A DNA stretch of 64,000 nt from Arion vulgaris (GCA_020796225.1 CM036761.1:32942928-33006927); one strand, 5' to 3'. Counted from the stretch's first letter, positions 1 through 10,365 are shown. The notes: generated from the sequence alone by a model not told the origin. Program-made: numbers and translations.

Positions 1-75
1 ACCGGTTTAAATAGTAAATAAACACGACTCAATGTGTACCTGGCAAGTTTCGAATTGTAAATGGGGCTGCAATGA
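1..75. mobile_element. Fragment of TA-type MITE
   Basis: The first 20 bases match 63262-63281 and similarity continues through the GTACCTGGCAA and GGGGCTGC segments, so this is one end of a second copy of the 259-bp TIR element at 63091-63353. The terminal inverted repeat itself is missing: similarity stops after GGGGCTGC. Confidence 0.6.
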
Positions 76-94
76 AATTCAAGACGACACTATT

Positions 95-475
95 CTTGTT
101 CTTCTCTTCAAACATATGGATATTTTTCAAGAGATCTCTGATCTCAGTGTAGTGAGATCGAGTTCCTGGTCTTATCGGAGACGGTGATAAAACGTAGGTT
201 CCGTTTTCAATTTGAGCACGTAAAAGAACCCTTGGCAGCTCAAAACCGAGAAAAGCAGGCTGGAAAGCTGCTGTCAGTGCAAAATTCATTAGAAAATATT
301 TAAAACAACATTCCTACAAAAATATCTTCACCATCTTCAAATTACATCGGGGGCCCTCGCTGGTGCTACGGAGTTCGTGCACTGCAGCTGAAATCTGTTT
401 GTGTAAGAATGAGATCGGAGCACACATGGTTACTCATGGAAGTGCAATGATGATGGTCCTATCAATCAAACAATA
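95..475 (+). mobile_element. SINE H, head-truncated
   Basis: Shares with 2862-3290 (reverse strand) the ordered blocks: GATCTCAGTGTAG, TATCGGAGACGG, CACGTAAAAGA, CTACGGAGTTCGTGCACTGC, and a tail GATCGGAGCACACATGG followed by GTGCAATGATGATGGTCC. The tRNA-like head present in the 3.3-kb copy is lost here. The tail resembles the 3' end of an RNase H-type LINE at 54.2 kb. Confidence 0.65.
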
Positions 476-477
476 AA

Positions 478-672
478 TCAATTCCATCATTTACTTCTTT
501 AAGGAAGTGTTGGGGGAAGGGGGGTAGTGATCTTGTGTGTGCTTGTTCTAATGCAATTTGTAAGCTTATATTAATTTTCGTAAGGCTGCTCTCAATACTA
601 TCGATCCATCTGTTGCGTGGTCTTCCTTTTCCTCTGTACCCTTTATACTTTTTACCTGGAGTCTTTGTGCTC
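478..672 (-). mobile_element. LINE 3' end (L1a), fragment
   Basis: The reverse strand encodes a short C-terminal segment with the GRPRNRWIDSIESSL motif typical of the last part of non-LTR retrotransposon ORF2, ending in a stretch like LPQHFLKEV. The same ending occurs at 43598-43862 and, more diverged, at 11572-11825. It is 5'-truncated and not functional. Confidence 0.7.
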
Positions 673-862
673 AACTCTCTTCAAAGATACTCGGCTCGTT
701 TCCCGCCGGGAGCGATCAGAATATTTCCTAGATGTCCTTGATATAGGTGAATCGAGTTCCTAGTCCTATCGGAGACGGACGATAAAATGTAGGTCCTGTA
801 TTAAAGTTGTTCACCTAAAAGTACTCTTGGCAGTTAAAAATCGATAAAAGTAGGTTACAAAG
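670..862 (+). mobile_element. SINE H fragment
   Basis: Contains the SINE H blocks GAGCGATCAGAATATTT, GAATCGAGTTCCTAGTCCTA, TCGGAGACGGACGATAAAA and AGTACTCTTGGCAGTTA in the order seen at 95-475. The 3' half is absent; it abuts a LINE L5 end. Confidence 0.55.
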
Positions 863-867
863 TCTAC

Positions 868-975
868 ATGTTTCACTTCTTTCTTTCTTTTTCGAATCCT
901 GTTTGCCTCACAGCGTCAGGTCAGGAAGAGATTTCAGGAAGAGATCTCAGATGTTTCACTGCATCTGCATTTAAA
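868..975 (-). mobile_element. LINE L5 3' terminus, fragment
   Basis: The segment around TGTTTGCCTCACAGCGTCAGG preceded by TTTCTTTCTTTCTT is the reverse complement of the L5 3' end at about 22795-22830, and matches the equivalent end at 26715-26760. Only about 100 bp remain. Confidence 0.5.
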
Positions 976-1192
976 CTAGGAGTATACATGTTGTCCAACA
1001 TTTTTAAATTGCATCAGTCGTTATTAAAGTTGTCCAATAATGCTCAGAAAATGTATTCTTCTTCTGTTATAAGTTGCAATCTCTAAAATATCACTTTTAT
1101 GTATACACAGTTACGATATTTGTTCTATAGAATCTTCAGATAATTCCCTTTAATCTTTAGCACTGGTAAAGGAGGTATTTAGATACTGCAGT

Positions 1193-1535
1193 CGCCCGAG
1201 TGGTTACCGGTGCCCAAACTGGAATGTAAAGAATAGAACCACTGTTACCTGCACGCATGTCGTAAGAGGCGACTAAGGAGGTTTGGCAGAAATCGGATGC
1301 ACATGTCCATAACTTGTAGAAATCTATGCGCTTAGGGGTCTACCAAACGAATGTGCAACGTGTACATGTTCTTGGCAAAGATAAAAATATCAAAGATCAA
1401 ACATATCACAAAGATCAAACATATCACAAAGATCAAACATATCACAAAGATCAAACATATCACAAAAATCAAACATATTACAAAGAATGATTAAAATGGA
1501 TCGTAAAAAACCAATGCAAAGAAGATAAAGAAGAT
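1193..1535 (+). mobile_element. SINE A, diverged subfamily
   Basis: Oriented so that the GAA-rich tail is 3'. Carries the family blocks GCAAAGAATAG, ACCACTG, GTCGTAAGAGGCGACTAAGG, CAGAAATCGGATGCAC and a tail AAAGAAGATAAAGAAG. Relative to the standard copies the middle (GTAGCTTCCTAGG region) is deleted, as in the copy at 18765. It is lengthened by an internal 18-bp tandem array at 1391-1480. Confidence 0.7.
1391..1480. repeat. 18-bp minisatellite, 5 copies, inside SINE A
   Basis: Unit CAAAGATCAAACATATCA. Four perfect copies and one variant. The SINE A copy at 18765-18924 holds the same segment only once, so the array arose by expansion inside the SINE. Confidence 0.85.
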
Positions 1536-2231
1536 ATTGCAGTAGAATCTTGTCTTCACAATTTATGTTATCCGTTGGGATGCCATCTTTTTCTGACACC
1601 ATTTTAACCTGTACCCTCTTGATGACTTGTTTGTTATGTAAGGGATTAAAGCCTCGTTAAGCAGAGGTACACACTTTCAACTTTACAACGAGCCTTTTTT
1701 GTTATATCAGAACGTGTAGGCCAGGGCTGTCAAACGGTGGGCTCTTTTTTCTACATCTGTGGAGCCCAGTTTACTACGTCGTCTTTAACGATAATCATAA
1801 TTTCAACAACAAAAATAACTATTTTTCAATAACAGTATATTTCAGTATTTTCGTAAGTACAGCTTTTTTTTTATTAAATGTTTAGTCAGAATTAGGTGAT
1901 CATCTGTTGTTATTATTTTTATTATTGCTGTTGGTATCATTATTGCAATTGCCACATGGCGCCCGAGTCTCTACAGTCATTAGTCATTGCACCATAGAAA
2001 CTAGAAGGAGAACTGTATGAAAACGTTGGATAACACTGGTGTAGGCCAACAAACGTGAACAACAAGAATTAACGTCTTGCAGAGAATTCAAGTTTCGTCT
2101 ACGAACAGGGCACAACAGGCTGAGGTACCATCTGTTTAACAAGAACAAAATAGACCCTTTCTGACAAACACACATGTTGCGTCAGAGACACACATACTGC
2201 AAGAATGTCCAACATAAGCAAATAAAAATGT
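1536..2231. other. Unassigned AT-rich sequence
   Basis: I see no repeat family, coding signal or structured element in this stretch beyond homopolymer T and A runs. Confidence 0.4.
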
Positions 2232-2480
2232 TGTCTCTGTGGCTAAGTGGTTAAGCCCTTTGTCTTGTGAGTCGAAGGTCGTAGTTCGAGTTCGGACCGC
2301 GTCATTCTGTTCACGTGTGCAGTTTTTTTCCAGAAACCCCTAGGATTGTTGCTGGAGCTACGGAGTTCGTGCTTGTGCAATACTCTCGGCAGCTGGCGTG
2401 CCATTTCTGCGGAGAAGGATCGAGCCGTATGGGGTAAAACCCGGTGCAATGAAGTCAATCCTTCGGCTTTAAACCCCTTT
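2232..2480 (+). mobile_element. SINE G, full-length reference copy
   Basis: Begins with a tRNA-like head (GTGGCTAAGTGGTTAAGCCC as A-box region, GTTCGAGTTCGGACC as B-box region). The body contains CCTAGGATTGTTGCTGGAG, CTACGGAGTTCGTGC, CCATTTCTGCGGAGA and GAGCCGTATGGGG, ending near CGGTGCAATGAAGTC. Same family at 5150-6165, 16975-17240 and 53093-53375. The tRNA head would supply an internal pol III promoter; this copy looks old and has no obvious TSD. Confidence 0.75.
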
Positions 2481-2569
2481 TAAACTGAACAAAGAGAAAA
2501 CGCATGCCCAGTGTCCCCATGTAACCACGACGGTCTACAATGTAATGTTGTAGAAAGTTAAAAACTTTG

Positions 2570-2860
2570 TAGAAATGCAATTTTATTATTTTTAATGAAT
2601 TTTTCCCGTTGGCCGCTTTGCAACATACTCCTATTGATCTGTAACTGCCAAGAGTTTTTTTTTTATTTTCTCAATTTGAACACGGAAACTACGTTTGATT
2701 GTTCGTCTCCCATAGGACTAGGAACTTGATCTGGAACAAAAACATAGAGATCTGACATCTCTAGAAAATATTCTGATCGTTCAACGAGGGCAACGAACGG
2801 AGTTCCTTTTGAGAGAAAGACAAGCAACTTACCTCCACGTAACAGAGACTTCCAGAAGAT
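2570..2860 (-). mobile_element. SINE H, second unit of a head-to-tail pair
   Basis: On the reverse strand this repeats the head and body of SINE H (GATCAGAATATTTTCTAGAG, GTTCCTAGTCCTATGGGAGA, CTCTTGGCAGTTACAG). It starts directly after the tail of the copy at 2862-3290, so two H units lie in tandem. Its own tail is missing. Confidence 0.6.
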
Positions 2861-2861
2861 A

Positions 2862-3290
2862 TAAATAGGACCATCATTATTGCACTTTGGGGAGTAACTA
2901 TGTGTGCTCCGATATCTTTCTTACGCAAGAAGACAGCGGCAGTGCACGAACTCCGTAGTATCGGCGAGGGTCCCGAAAGTAATTTATAAGACAATGTTGT
3001 CGAGATTTTATTTTTTAATCTTGTGAATGAATTTTGTCATAGGTTTTTCAGCGTCCTCCTATCGATTTTAAACGGCCAATGGGTCTTTTACGTGCTCAAC
3101 TTTAACACGAGATCTACGTTTTATCTCTAGTCTACGATAGTACTAGCAACGCGATCTCACCTACACTGAGATCAGGGGTATCTAAAAAATATCTCAATGG
3201 CTCTACGAGGGAACGAACCTTGTACCTTTGGATCGAGAGGCGAGACATAACCTCCAGCCACAGAAATCACTTAAATGATGGAATTTGGAA
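2862..3290 (-). mobile_element. SINE H, most complete copy
   Basis: Reverse-strand reading gives a tRNA-like head (A-box region CTGTGGCTGGAGGTTATG; B box AAGGTTCGTTCCCTCG), then GATCTCAGTGTAGGTGAGAT, a body with GATAAAACGTAG, and a tail CTACGGAGTTCGTGCACTGC ... ATCGGAGCACACATAG ... GCAATAATGATGGTCC. About 430 bp, long for a SINE. The B box GGTTCGTTCC is close to the pol III consensus. Confidence 0.7.
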
Positions 3291-4087
3291 CAAACGATGA
3301 TATCATGAACCTGCATAACAATGTGAAAGATAGTATGAATTGGAACACGTGAATAAATTATCTTTTATATAAAGAGTTCTGAGAGTTTAAATCTTCAAAG
3401 TATTGAACAGATGTGTACAATGAACAAACAGCGAAAAGGAAGATACTGTAAAACCATAATGTGAACAACTCAATGAAGGGAGAATTAGGCAGAAGAAAAA
3501 TGGTATCCTTCTAGACTGAAGTATGACCACCAACTGTCGGCTGCAAACCACTGTCTTGTAAATAAAACAGTAGATGTCACGCTCATGCAATATAGAAAAC
3601 ATTCTCTTGATTATTTTAGCAAGCTGATAGTATTAACGTTAGAACACTTACATATCAGTTTCATCGAAGGTTCTCAATCGCCATTGGATATCTATTTGCA
3701 GCAGGATGACTGCAAAATCAATTCTACCGTAATTTAGCACCGTCCACTGGTGCTCAGATTCTGCTCACATGCACAAAATTATGATAGGATCAAATTATAA
3801 GACGCATTAGATGAGACGACATAGTTCAGAGAATAATAGGTGACCAAGAGCCTACTATATATCAATGATTATGTCTTCGCAACAAACTGGGACATAGGAC
3901 GCAGTGAAGAAGATCACATGATCAGCGTTAGCGACCTGAACAAGACCATAGTCTACCTTCAAGTGGGGGCCCTGGTTACAAGCTACTACCAAAGCCTCAA
4001 TGATGGAGAAGGTATGGATCAACGTCAAAGACCAGAACTGACAGTGACCATAATTTACCTCGAAGTGAGAAGGCCCTGGTTGTAGAC
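3291..4087. other. Unassigned, with an imperfect ~90-bp tandem duplication
   Basis: Most of this stretch shows nothing recognisable. Near its end two related segments, about 3941-3985 and 4030-4081, both run GACC...GACCATA...CTACCT...GGCCCTGGTT, spaced about 90 bp. The surrounding bases are richer in G+C than the neighbourhood, but no protein family is evident. Confidence 0.4.
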
Positions 4088-4543
4088 CATAGATTCCCAT
4101 ACTTTTTCGGCCCACCGCCCACTTTGCACAACACACACTTTGCAACGCCCCCTCCACATTATAACAGTTTGTAACGCCCCCTCCCACATATATACACGCT
4201 CTATTTTCTCTTTGACATAGAAAATTTATATATATTTCTGTAATACATGGTCAATTTTCAAACGATTATATGCATGTAATAGAAAATTGATGAAAAAATG
4301 GATCGTGTAAGACGGGCATAAGATGAATTAAAATGCAGAATTCAAATTTTAAATGATTATTAAATCGCAAAATCACGAAGATAATTTATTTAAAATATTT
4401 ATTATTAAGTTCTTCTTTAAGGAGCCACCGACCCCTAATCGCCTGAACACTTCCCAAATTCTTCTGAACCAACTATCGCCACCGCCCCCCCTAGAGCGCT
4501 TCAGCGTCCACTGGGGTGGTACCGCCCACTTTGGGAAACGCTG
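4088..4543. mobile_element. hAT-like MITE (family Z), 456 bp
   Basis: Ends resemble hAT termini: left CATAGATTCCCATACTTT, right TTTGGGAAACGCTG (reverse complement CAGCGTTTCCCAAA). Both ends also carry CCGCCCACTTTG. It is flanked by a perfect 8-bp target duplication TTGTAGAC at 4080-4087 and 4544-4551, the length typical of hAT transposition. No transposase is encoded. A disrupted second copy lies at 58187-59255. Confidence 0.85.
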
Positions 4544-4555
4544 TTGTAGACTATC

Positions 4556-4640
4556 AACATCACGCCGGTCCACCTTTACTCCCCAGTGCTTTTCCTGGTA
4601 CCCAATTGAGACTTGGTCGACCTGAGAGCCGCCCATATGT
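4556..4640 (-). mobile_element. SINE I fragment
   Basis: Contains TTTACTCCCCAGTGCTTTTC and CTGGTACCCAATTGAGAC, the core of SINE I as seen at 47466-47666. Only about 80 bp remain. Confidence 0.5.
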
Positions 4641-5149
4641 GCTTATATCGCCTCTTCAACATTTCTATCACAGTAAAATGACTGATAACTGATGTTCTGT
4701 GTTGATTAATCAATCGTCTTGTACCCTTAGCAACGTTTTCGTATTTGGGTTTCACTCTCAACTCCTTCATTCTGAATTGAAGTGCAGACTCAGACTCGCT
4801 TCTAAACTAATTTTGAGAAGTGATGTGTTGATACAAGAAAAGTAAAAAACACATGTAAAAATATGTAAGAAACCAAGTCGCTGCACTCAAACCCCCATAG
4901 TCCATTTCAGATTTATTAAAGTTCCAGCAACAGAGAACTTACACATTAGCACGGGCAACGTTAAAATATTGTTCGCAAATTATAACTATTTTCAGCTCGG
5001 TGGATTAGTCGATCGTACATATCGGGAATCAAACCCCTATACAAATGTAATTGAATAAAGGGCTATAACTTTATACGGCTTCGATGTTTACATTGATTTC
5101 TGTTATTTCGGATCGTTACTTAACGATCAGAAGTGATGACTCTTACTTC
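4641..5149. other. Mostly unassigned; possible tRNA-like head
   Basis: At about 4994-5040 the forward strand reads AGCTCGGTGGATTAGTCG, which resembles a tRNA A-box region, but no good B box follows. Nothing else is recognised here. Confidence 0.3.
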
Positions 5150-6165
5150 GTCTCTGTATCAAAGATGTTGAGATGTTTGCCTAGCTTTCTGAGCGTTGTC
5201 GATTCTAATCCTGACTCCGTCGATCTGTTCACGTTAACCTTTTACGAAGATCTCTAGAAATGTTGTCAGCTGAAGGATTTTGTAGAAACTAGAGATTGTT
5301 GTAGAAACTAGAAGGATTGTTGTAGAAACTAGGTATTGTTGTGAAACTAGAAGTTGGTAGAAACTAGGAGTATTGTTGTAGAAACTAGAAGAATTGTTGT
5401 AGAAACTAGGAGTATTGTTGTAGAAACTAGAGGATTGTTGTAGAACTGGATTATTGTAGAAACTAGGAGTATTGTTGTAGAAACTAGAAGTATTGTTGTA
5501 GAAACTAGAAGTATTGTTGTAGAAACTAGGAGTATTGTTGAAGAAACTAGGAGTATTGTTGTAGAAACTAGGAGTATTGTTGTAGAAACTAGGAGGATTA
5601 TTGTAGAAACTAGGAGTATTGTTGTAGAAACTAGTAGGATTGTTGTAGAAACTAGGAGGATTATTGTAGAAACTAGAAGTATTGTTGTAGAAACTAGGAG
5701 TATTGTTGTAGAAACTAGGAGGATTATTGTAGAAACTAGGAGTATTGTTGTAGAAACTAGGAGTATTGTTGTAGAAACTAGAAGTATTGTTGTAGAAACT
5801 AGAAGTATTGTTGTAGAAACTAGAAGAATTATGTAAGAAACTAGAAGTATTGTTGTAGAAACTAGAAGTATTGTTGTAGAAACTAGAAGAATTGTTGAAG
5901 AAACTAGAAGAATTGTTGAAGAAACTAGAAGAATTGTTGTATAAACTAGGAGGATTGTTGTAGAAACTAGAAGAATTGGTGTATAAACTAGGAGGATTGT
6001 TCTAGAAACTAGATAAAATGTTATCAAAGGTAGGAGAAATGTTGTCGACGATAGGGTATTCGCTCTTTGTGCAACCCATCACTCTCGGCAAGGTGTGGCC
6101 ATTTCTGCAGGGAGAAACCGAGCCGTATGGGAATGAAGTCGAACTGTCGCCTATAAATCTTTAAA
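5150..6165 (+). mobile_element. SINE G swollen by an internal minisatellite
   Basis: The left flank (5150-5275) aligns with the SINE G head and CTGTTCACG block. The right flank (6050-6165) carries the SINE G 3' blocks CTCTCGGCAAGG, GGCCATTTCTGCAGGGAGA and CCGAGCCGTATGGG. Between them, where normal G copies have AGAAACCCCTAGGATTGTTG, lies a roughly 770-bp 21-bp array. Confidence 0.75.
5276..6047. repeat. 21-bp minisatellite, ~36 copies
   Basis: Unit approximately TATTGTTGTAGAAACTAGRAG. Because 21 is a multiple of 3, the reverse strand stays open for over 200 codons as a hydrophobic heptapeptide repeat (TILLVST); this is a by-product of the period, not a gene. The unit matches the AGAAACCCCTAGGATTGTTG segment of SINE G at about 2331-2350. 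Confidence 0.9.
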
Positions 6166-6399
6166 AACTGCATTAAGTATAATCTTAACCTAAACAAGAA
6201 TTGATTATAAAAGTAAAATGTCTGTAATCAACTCGATTCAGCTGGATGTGTGTACAAGACCTCATTATTTTTTTTTTAAATCAGAGTCATCACACGTTCT
6301 AAGAAAAATATGTTCTGTTGTGAGATTGAACGAATTGCCCAGGATAAAACATTATGCAAAAATGTCTTATGGACAGTATGTAACGTATAATAATCATTA

Positions 6400-7012
6400 T
6401 CATCAAATAGCTTGTCCTGAGCAGAACTTGCCACCGCAATAATAATCCTGAATTTCTCTCTATCATAGGCCAGATGTCCTGCCTCTGCAGTTATCATGTT
6501 CAACCCATCAGTTACGTTCTGAATCCATCTTCTCCGTGGTCTTCCTCTTCTTCTCTTTGCCGGTATGCCTCCTTCTATGATGGTCTTCTCCAGCCCTTCA
6601 TGTCTTTTTATATGTCCAAAATATCTCAACTTTCTCTTTCTTATTTGTAACATCAGTCAGTTTTCTTTGATTTTGAGTTCTTTCTGGATCGATCTAGTTG
6701 TTCTCTTCTTTGTCCTAGATATACGAAGGACTCTTCTGTAACATTTATATTCAAAAGCACACGTATGGTTTTCCACTGCCGTATTAAATGTCCATGCTTC
6801 ACGTATGATAAAAGGATATGAATATAATAATAGTTGATCTCGCTGTTATCAGCAAACAATCTGGTTACATGGAATGAGCACTTTGAACTCAAACTTTCCC
6901 ACTGTATCACTGAGCAGCACAAAAAGCCCATTCGTGACCTAGTGTATTTGAAATAGCAAACCTGTCTGTAAAGTATTCCTGGAGAACACAGTTTTTCCGG
7001 GATAAGAAACAC
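6400..7012 (-). mobile_element. LINE L2, C-terminal fragment
   Basis: Reverse-strand reading gives two overlapping frames broken by a frameshift near 6655. The upstream part has an LGQRREQLDRSRKNS-like segment. The downstream part has RKRKLRYFGHIKRHEGLEKT, then RRRGRPRRRWIQNVTDGL and an AYDREKFR ending, as in the C-terminus of non-LTR ORF2 proteins. It ends near CATCAAATAGCTTGTCCTG. Same family at 34.3, 49.5 and 50.1 kb. Confidence 0.8.
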
Positions 7013-7026
7013 TACATGCCAATGGT

Positions 7027-7196
7027 CAGTGGCGCCTTGTCATTAAGGGCCAGAGGGGCCGGACCCCACCAAAAATAATTCAGCAACAAATGTATCGTTG
7101 TGTATTATTTATGATTAAAATATAACCTTACCAAAACCATGATTTTCCTGAAAGTGTGTCTGGCCCACCAACAAAAACGATACGAGTCCGCCACTG
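7027..7196 (-). mobile_element. hAT-like MITE (family M), 170 bp
   Basis: Terminal inverted repeats CAGTGGCG...CGCCACTG. Flanked by 8-bp duplications CCAATGGT (7019-7026) and CCAAGGGT (7197-7204), one mismatch. Opposite orientation to the copies at 27428 and 62172, as its CCATTAAGGGCCAG-type end is on the left. No coding capacity. Confidence 0.85.
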
Positions 7197-7304
7197 CCAA
7201 GGGTAAATCACATTGTCCTAGATCAGTAATAAAGATAGTATCACATATTTTTTGAATTTAATACCAATCCCTATTCATACATCAGATGTATTGTTTCATC
7301 AGTT

Positions 7305-7384
7305 TGTGAAGTTTGTCCTCACATTCAGCAACAAATTCGTCTGCTGTGAAGTTTGTCCTCACATTCAGTAACAAATTCGTCTGC
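7305..7384. repeat. 40-bp direct duplication
   Basis: Two adjacent copies of TGTGAAGTTTGTCCTCACAT plus 20 further bases, differing at one position. A SINE A abuts the right edge. Confidence 0.85.
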
Positions 7385-7642
7385 TTCTTCTTCTTCGAAC
7401 GCTTAATATCGATCACTTGTTAAACCACTCTTTGTGATTTGTATGTGATCTGAGCCTAAGAGCGACTGTACGTTGTGCCAGTTATGCGAGTACAAGTAGG
7501 CCAGCACACCAGATTTCTAGACACTTTTTATTTACTAGGTAGCTTCCTATGCCCCTACCTCATTCAACTCTTACGACAGGCCTTGTATGTTGCAGTGTTA
7601 CTACTCTTTGCTCCCCTTGCGAGCCCCGGCGACACACAGGTG
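7384..7642 (-). mobile_element. SINE A
   Basis: Reverse copy: starts with the CTTCTTCTTCTTCGAACGC tail complement, then ATCGATCACTTGTTAAACCA, TGATCTGAGCCTAAGAGCGA, CAAGTAGGCCAGCACA, TTTTTATTTACTAGGTAGCT, TCTTACGACAGGCCTTGTA and GCGAGCCCCGGCGACACAC. Near full length (about 258 bp). Confidence 0.85.
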
Positions 7643-8250
7643 CAGCAACAAACAAATAAGTGTGTTGTAACAGAAATAAAATGTTTTCGATTGTTGTCAA
7701 ATTTCTGCTACTATTTCTGCTAACCTAACTTTGATCATGCGCAATAGCTTAGTTATAGTGCCAAATGTATTTTTTTTAATGCAGTATTTCCACACAGTTA
7801 CGCTACAGAATTGTGAATGATTTTGTGTGCATAGCAAATTGTGCATGCCGATGTGGATGTCATTGTTTATGTACTACAGGACGGTAGGACTACTGCATGT
7901 ACGCGATTCCACATTATGATATATCCACGCGTTGCTCTGTTGACAATGCTAAGCGTGATTATCTGACGTGGTGAACAGAAAGTTATAGAAACCTGGATAA
8001 ATATGTGCTGTTTACTATTTCATGGATACGCATATATTGGCCCAGTTTCAGATGGCATGTGTGAGTATACTGCATATGTGTATCGTTAAGATAGACACAC
8101 AGAGATATAGAGAGAGAATACGAGTGACAGGAAGTACCAGTAAAACAAATTAGATACCTGAGTGAACTTACCTGGAAACTTGAATTACTACAGTTGGTTG
8201 ATGGAGTGTTTGAGAATTAGGAATGCGTTTTAGATCCTCTTTATAATCAT
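7643..8250. other. Unassigned AT-rich sequence
   Basis: No family, array or coding signal recognised. Confidence 0.4.
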
Positions 8251-8254
8251 TTAA

Positions 8255-8980
8255 CGGAGAACTCACCCAGAACAAGTGTTGTTTTTATTAAAATTAACAG
8301 GAAACAAAACTAACAACCATATTGACATATAATTTTGCCACATACTGCAAAAGACATTGTTTTTGATGATACACAACGTTCAGTGTATGCATTGTAATTA
8401 TTTATTTTTTTAATATTTAATTTTCTTGAAAATATATTGTAACACGCCCCTTCCCCACCCTCCCCACGTTCATCGCAGAGTAGATTTCACTAACATAATA
8501 TGTGCAAAGAATGCCAAACTTTCATATGATGTACATATCACCCATAATTATAGCGTGAACCTCCCAAAAATGTCTAACCCTCTTGGTTTTGTGAATATTA
8601 CTTTTGCCATATAAACCTTCCAATTAAAAACAAAAATTTCAAATTACAACAGCAATATCTCTGCTTATATACAGGTTAGACAAAACGTGGAGGTTCATGC
8701 TATAATTGTGGGTGATATGTACATCATATGTAAATATGGCATTCTTTGCACTTCTTATATTTGTGAAATCCACTGCAAGATGTGGGGTTTTTTAACAAAA
8801 TGTTTTCAAGAAAATTAAATATATTTTTAATAAACAATAACAATGCATACACTAAACGTTTTTGTCATAAAAAACAATGCCTTTTGCAACAAGTGGCCAA
8901 ATTGTATGACAATATGTTTGATAGTTTTTTTTCTGTTGATTTTAAAAAAGATAACCCTTGTTCTGGTTGAGTCTCCCACC
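8255..8980. mobile_element. Foldback DNA element with ~325-bp arms, TTAA-flanked
   Basis: The left arm (8255 to about 8579) is matched in reverse complement by the right arm (about 8671-8980). Paired blocks include CAGAACAAG, GTGTATGCATTGT, ATTTAATTTTCTTGAAAA, GTGCAAAGAATGCCA, ATATGATGTACATATCACCC and TGAACCTCC, and the arms meet at GTCTAACC / GGTTAGAC around a ~90-bp spacer. TTAA sits directly outside both ends (8251-8254 and 8981-8984), the target used by piggyBac and Kolobok types. No transposase. Superfamily assignment is an inference. Confidence 0.8.
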
Positions 8981-9016
8981 TTAAATATACCTTTCTGACA
9001 CCAGCTCGCTGCCTCT

Positions 9017-9218
9017 TTTTTTCCCGATCCAGAAGCACTTAAGCTGAAAGTTTCTTCGGCTCGATGTCATGGACATCGTAACCCTTCGGCTAGGTGCCAT
9101 GAACACCGTAAATCTTTGGAACCTGTAGCTTTTCTGAGAGTCCACGGAGTTGAACCTGCACTTACAGAGGACTAGTCACTCGTAGTCCAACGCGCTACGA
9201 ACACGTGGGCACGCGGGC
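9017..9218 (-). mobile_element. SINE B
   Basis: Reverse copy with poly-T at left, then GATCCAGAAGCACTTAAGCT, GGACATCGTAACCCTTCGG and the complement of the tRNA-like head ending CGTAGTCCAACGCGCTACGA. Flanked by CTGCCTCT at 9009-9016 and 9219-9226, a short exact duplication. Confidence 0.85.
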
Positions 9219-9226
9219 CTGCCTCT

Positions 9227-9899
9227 CTATCCTCTATCATATAAAATTGTTATATACATTACATTATGTTATATATATAATATATATATATATATATATT
9301 CAAGTGTGTAGTTGCAAACGGCTCGTGTTTCCTCGATTGATATTTAATCTTCTGTTTCTGATGATGAGCCAACAAACTGTAAATTTAACTGCTTGTATTG
9401 ATACCTTCCAAACGCTTTTATGACATAGCCACACACATACAAAAAACACACACTTGTATCTATGCATATTTACATATGAAAGTCTATAATATCGAAACAT
9501 AAAAATAAACTAATTTTATAACAGAGAAGCATGATATATATAAAGAGAAGAGAGAGTGAGCGGGAGAAAGAAAGACAGAAATAAAGACAGACAGACAGGC
9601 AGATGGATTGATAGACAAAGAAAAATGAACGACTTTTCTTCTACATCGACAAAAGTTGGACGGCAGGTAAGTTATGAAAAGACAAATATAATATAGAAAC
9701 CAGTAACAGAAAACGCTTATATCACGCTGGAATCTAAAATAATACGAACAACAGAGCAGTTCACTTGTTTGGATAGACATTTTAAGTGCATGAGAGATAT
9801 ACAAAATAGAGATTATGCTGCCAATTTTCACAGAAACGTACGCTATTAGAAGCTGAAATAAATATGGAACTAAACGTTATATAGTTATAAAACTAAATT
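9227..9899. other. Low-complexity AT and purine-rich sequence
   Basis: Contains a TA-rich run at about 9268-9298 and a purine-rich GAGA/GACA stretch at about 9545-9625. No coding or mobile element recognised. Confidence 0.5.
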
Positions 9900-10365
9900 G
9901 CAAATTTCAATTCCAATGTTGTGTTAGTCTGTAGCATATGCAGCTAGATTTCAATTCGAATGTTGTGTAGTCTGTAGCATATGCCAGCTAATTTCAATTC
10001 CAATGTTGTGTTAGTCTGTAGCATATGTCAGCTAGATTTCAATTCGAATGTTGTGTTAGTCTGTAGCATATGTCAGCTAGATTTCAATTCCAATGTTGTG
10101 TTAGTCTGTAGCATATGCCAGCTAGATTTCAATTTCAATGTTGTGTTAGTCTGTAGCATATGCCAGCTAGATTTCAATTGCAATGTTGTGTTAGTCTGTA
10201 GCATATGTCAGCTAGATTTCAATTCCAATGTTGTGTTAGTCTGTAGCATATGTCAGCTAGATTTCAATTCCAATGTTGTGTTAGTCTGTAGCATATGCCA
10301 GCTAGATTTCAATTTCAATGTTGTGTTAGTCTGTAGCATATGCCAGCTAGATTTCGAATTGGAAT
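9900..10365. repeat. 45-bp minisatellite, ~10 clean copies
   Basis: Unit contains CAATGTTGTGTTAGTCTGTA then GCATATGCCAGCTAGATTT. Copies differ at a few fixed positions (TTCCAAT/TTCGAAT/TTTCAAT, TGTCAGC/TGCCAGC). A 15-residue peptide repeat in the forward frame is a consequence of the 45-bp period. Confidence 0.9.

Noticed and set aside
3855..4187. A 110-codon reverse frame
   Set aside because: It crosses the boundary of the hAT-like MITE at 4088, so it cannot be an ancestral protein.
5347..6027. A 226-codon reverse frame encoding a hydrophobic heptapeptide repeat
   Set aside because: The frame stays open only because the minisatellite unit is 21 bp; the repeat is derived from a non-coding SINE segment.
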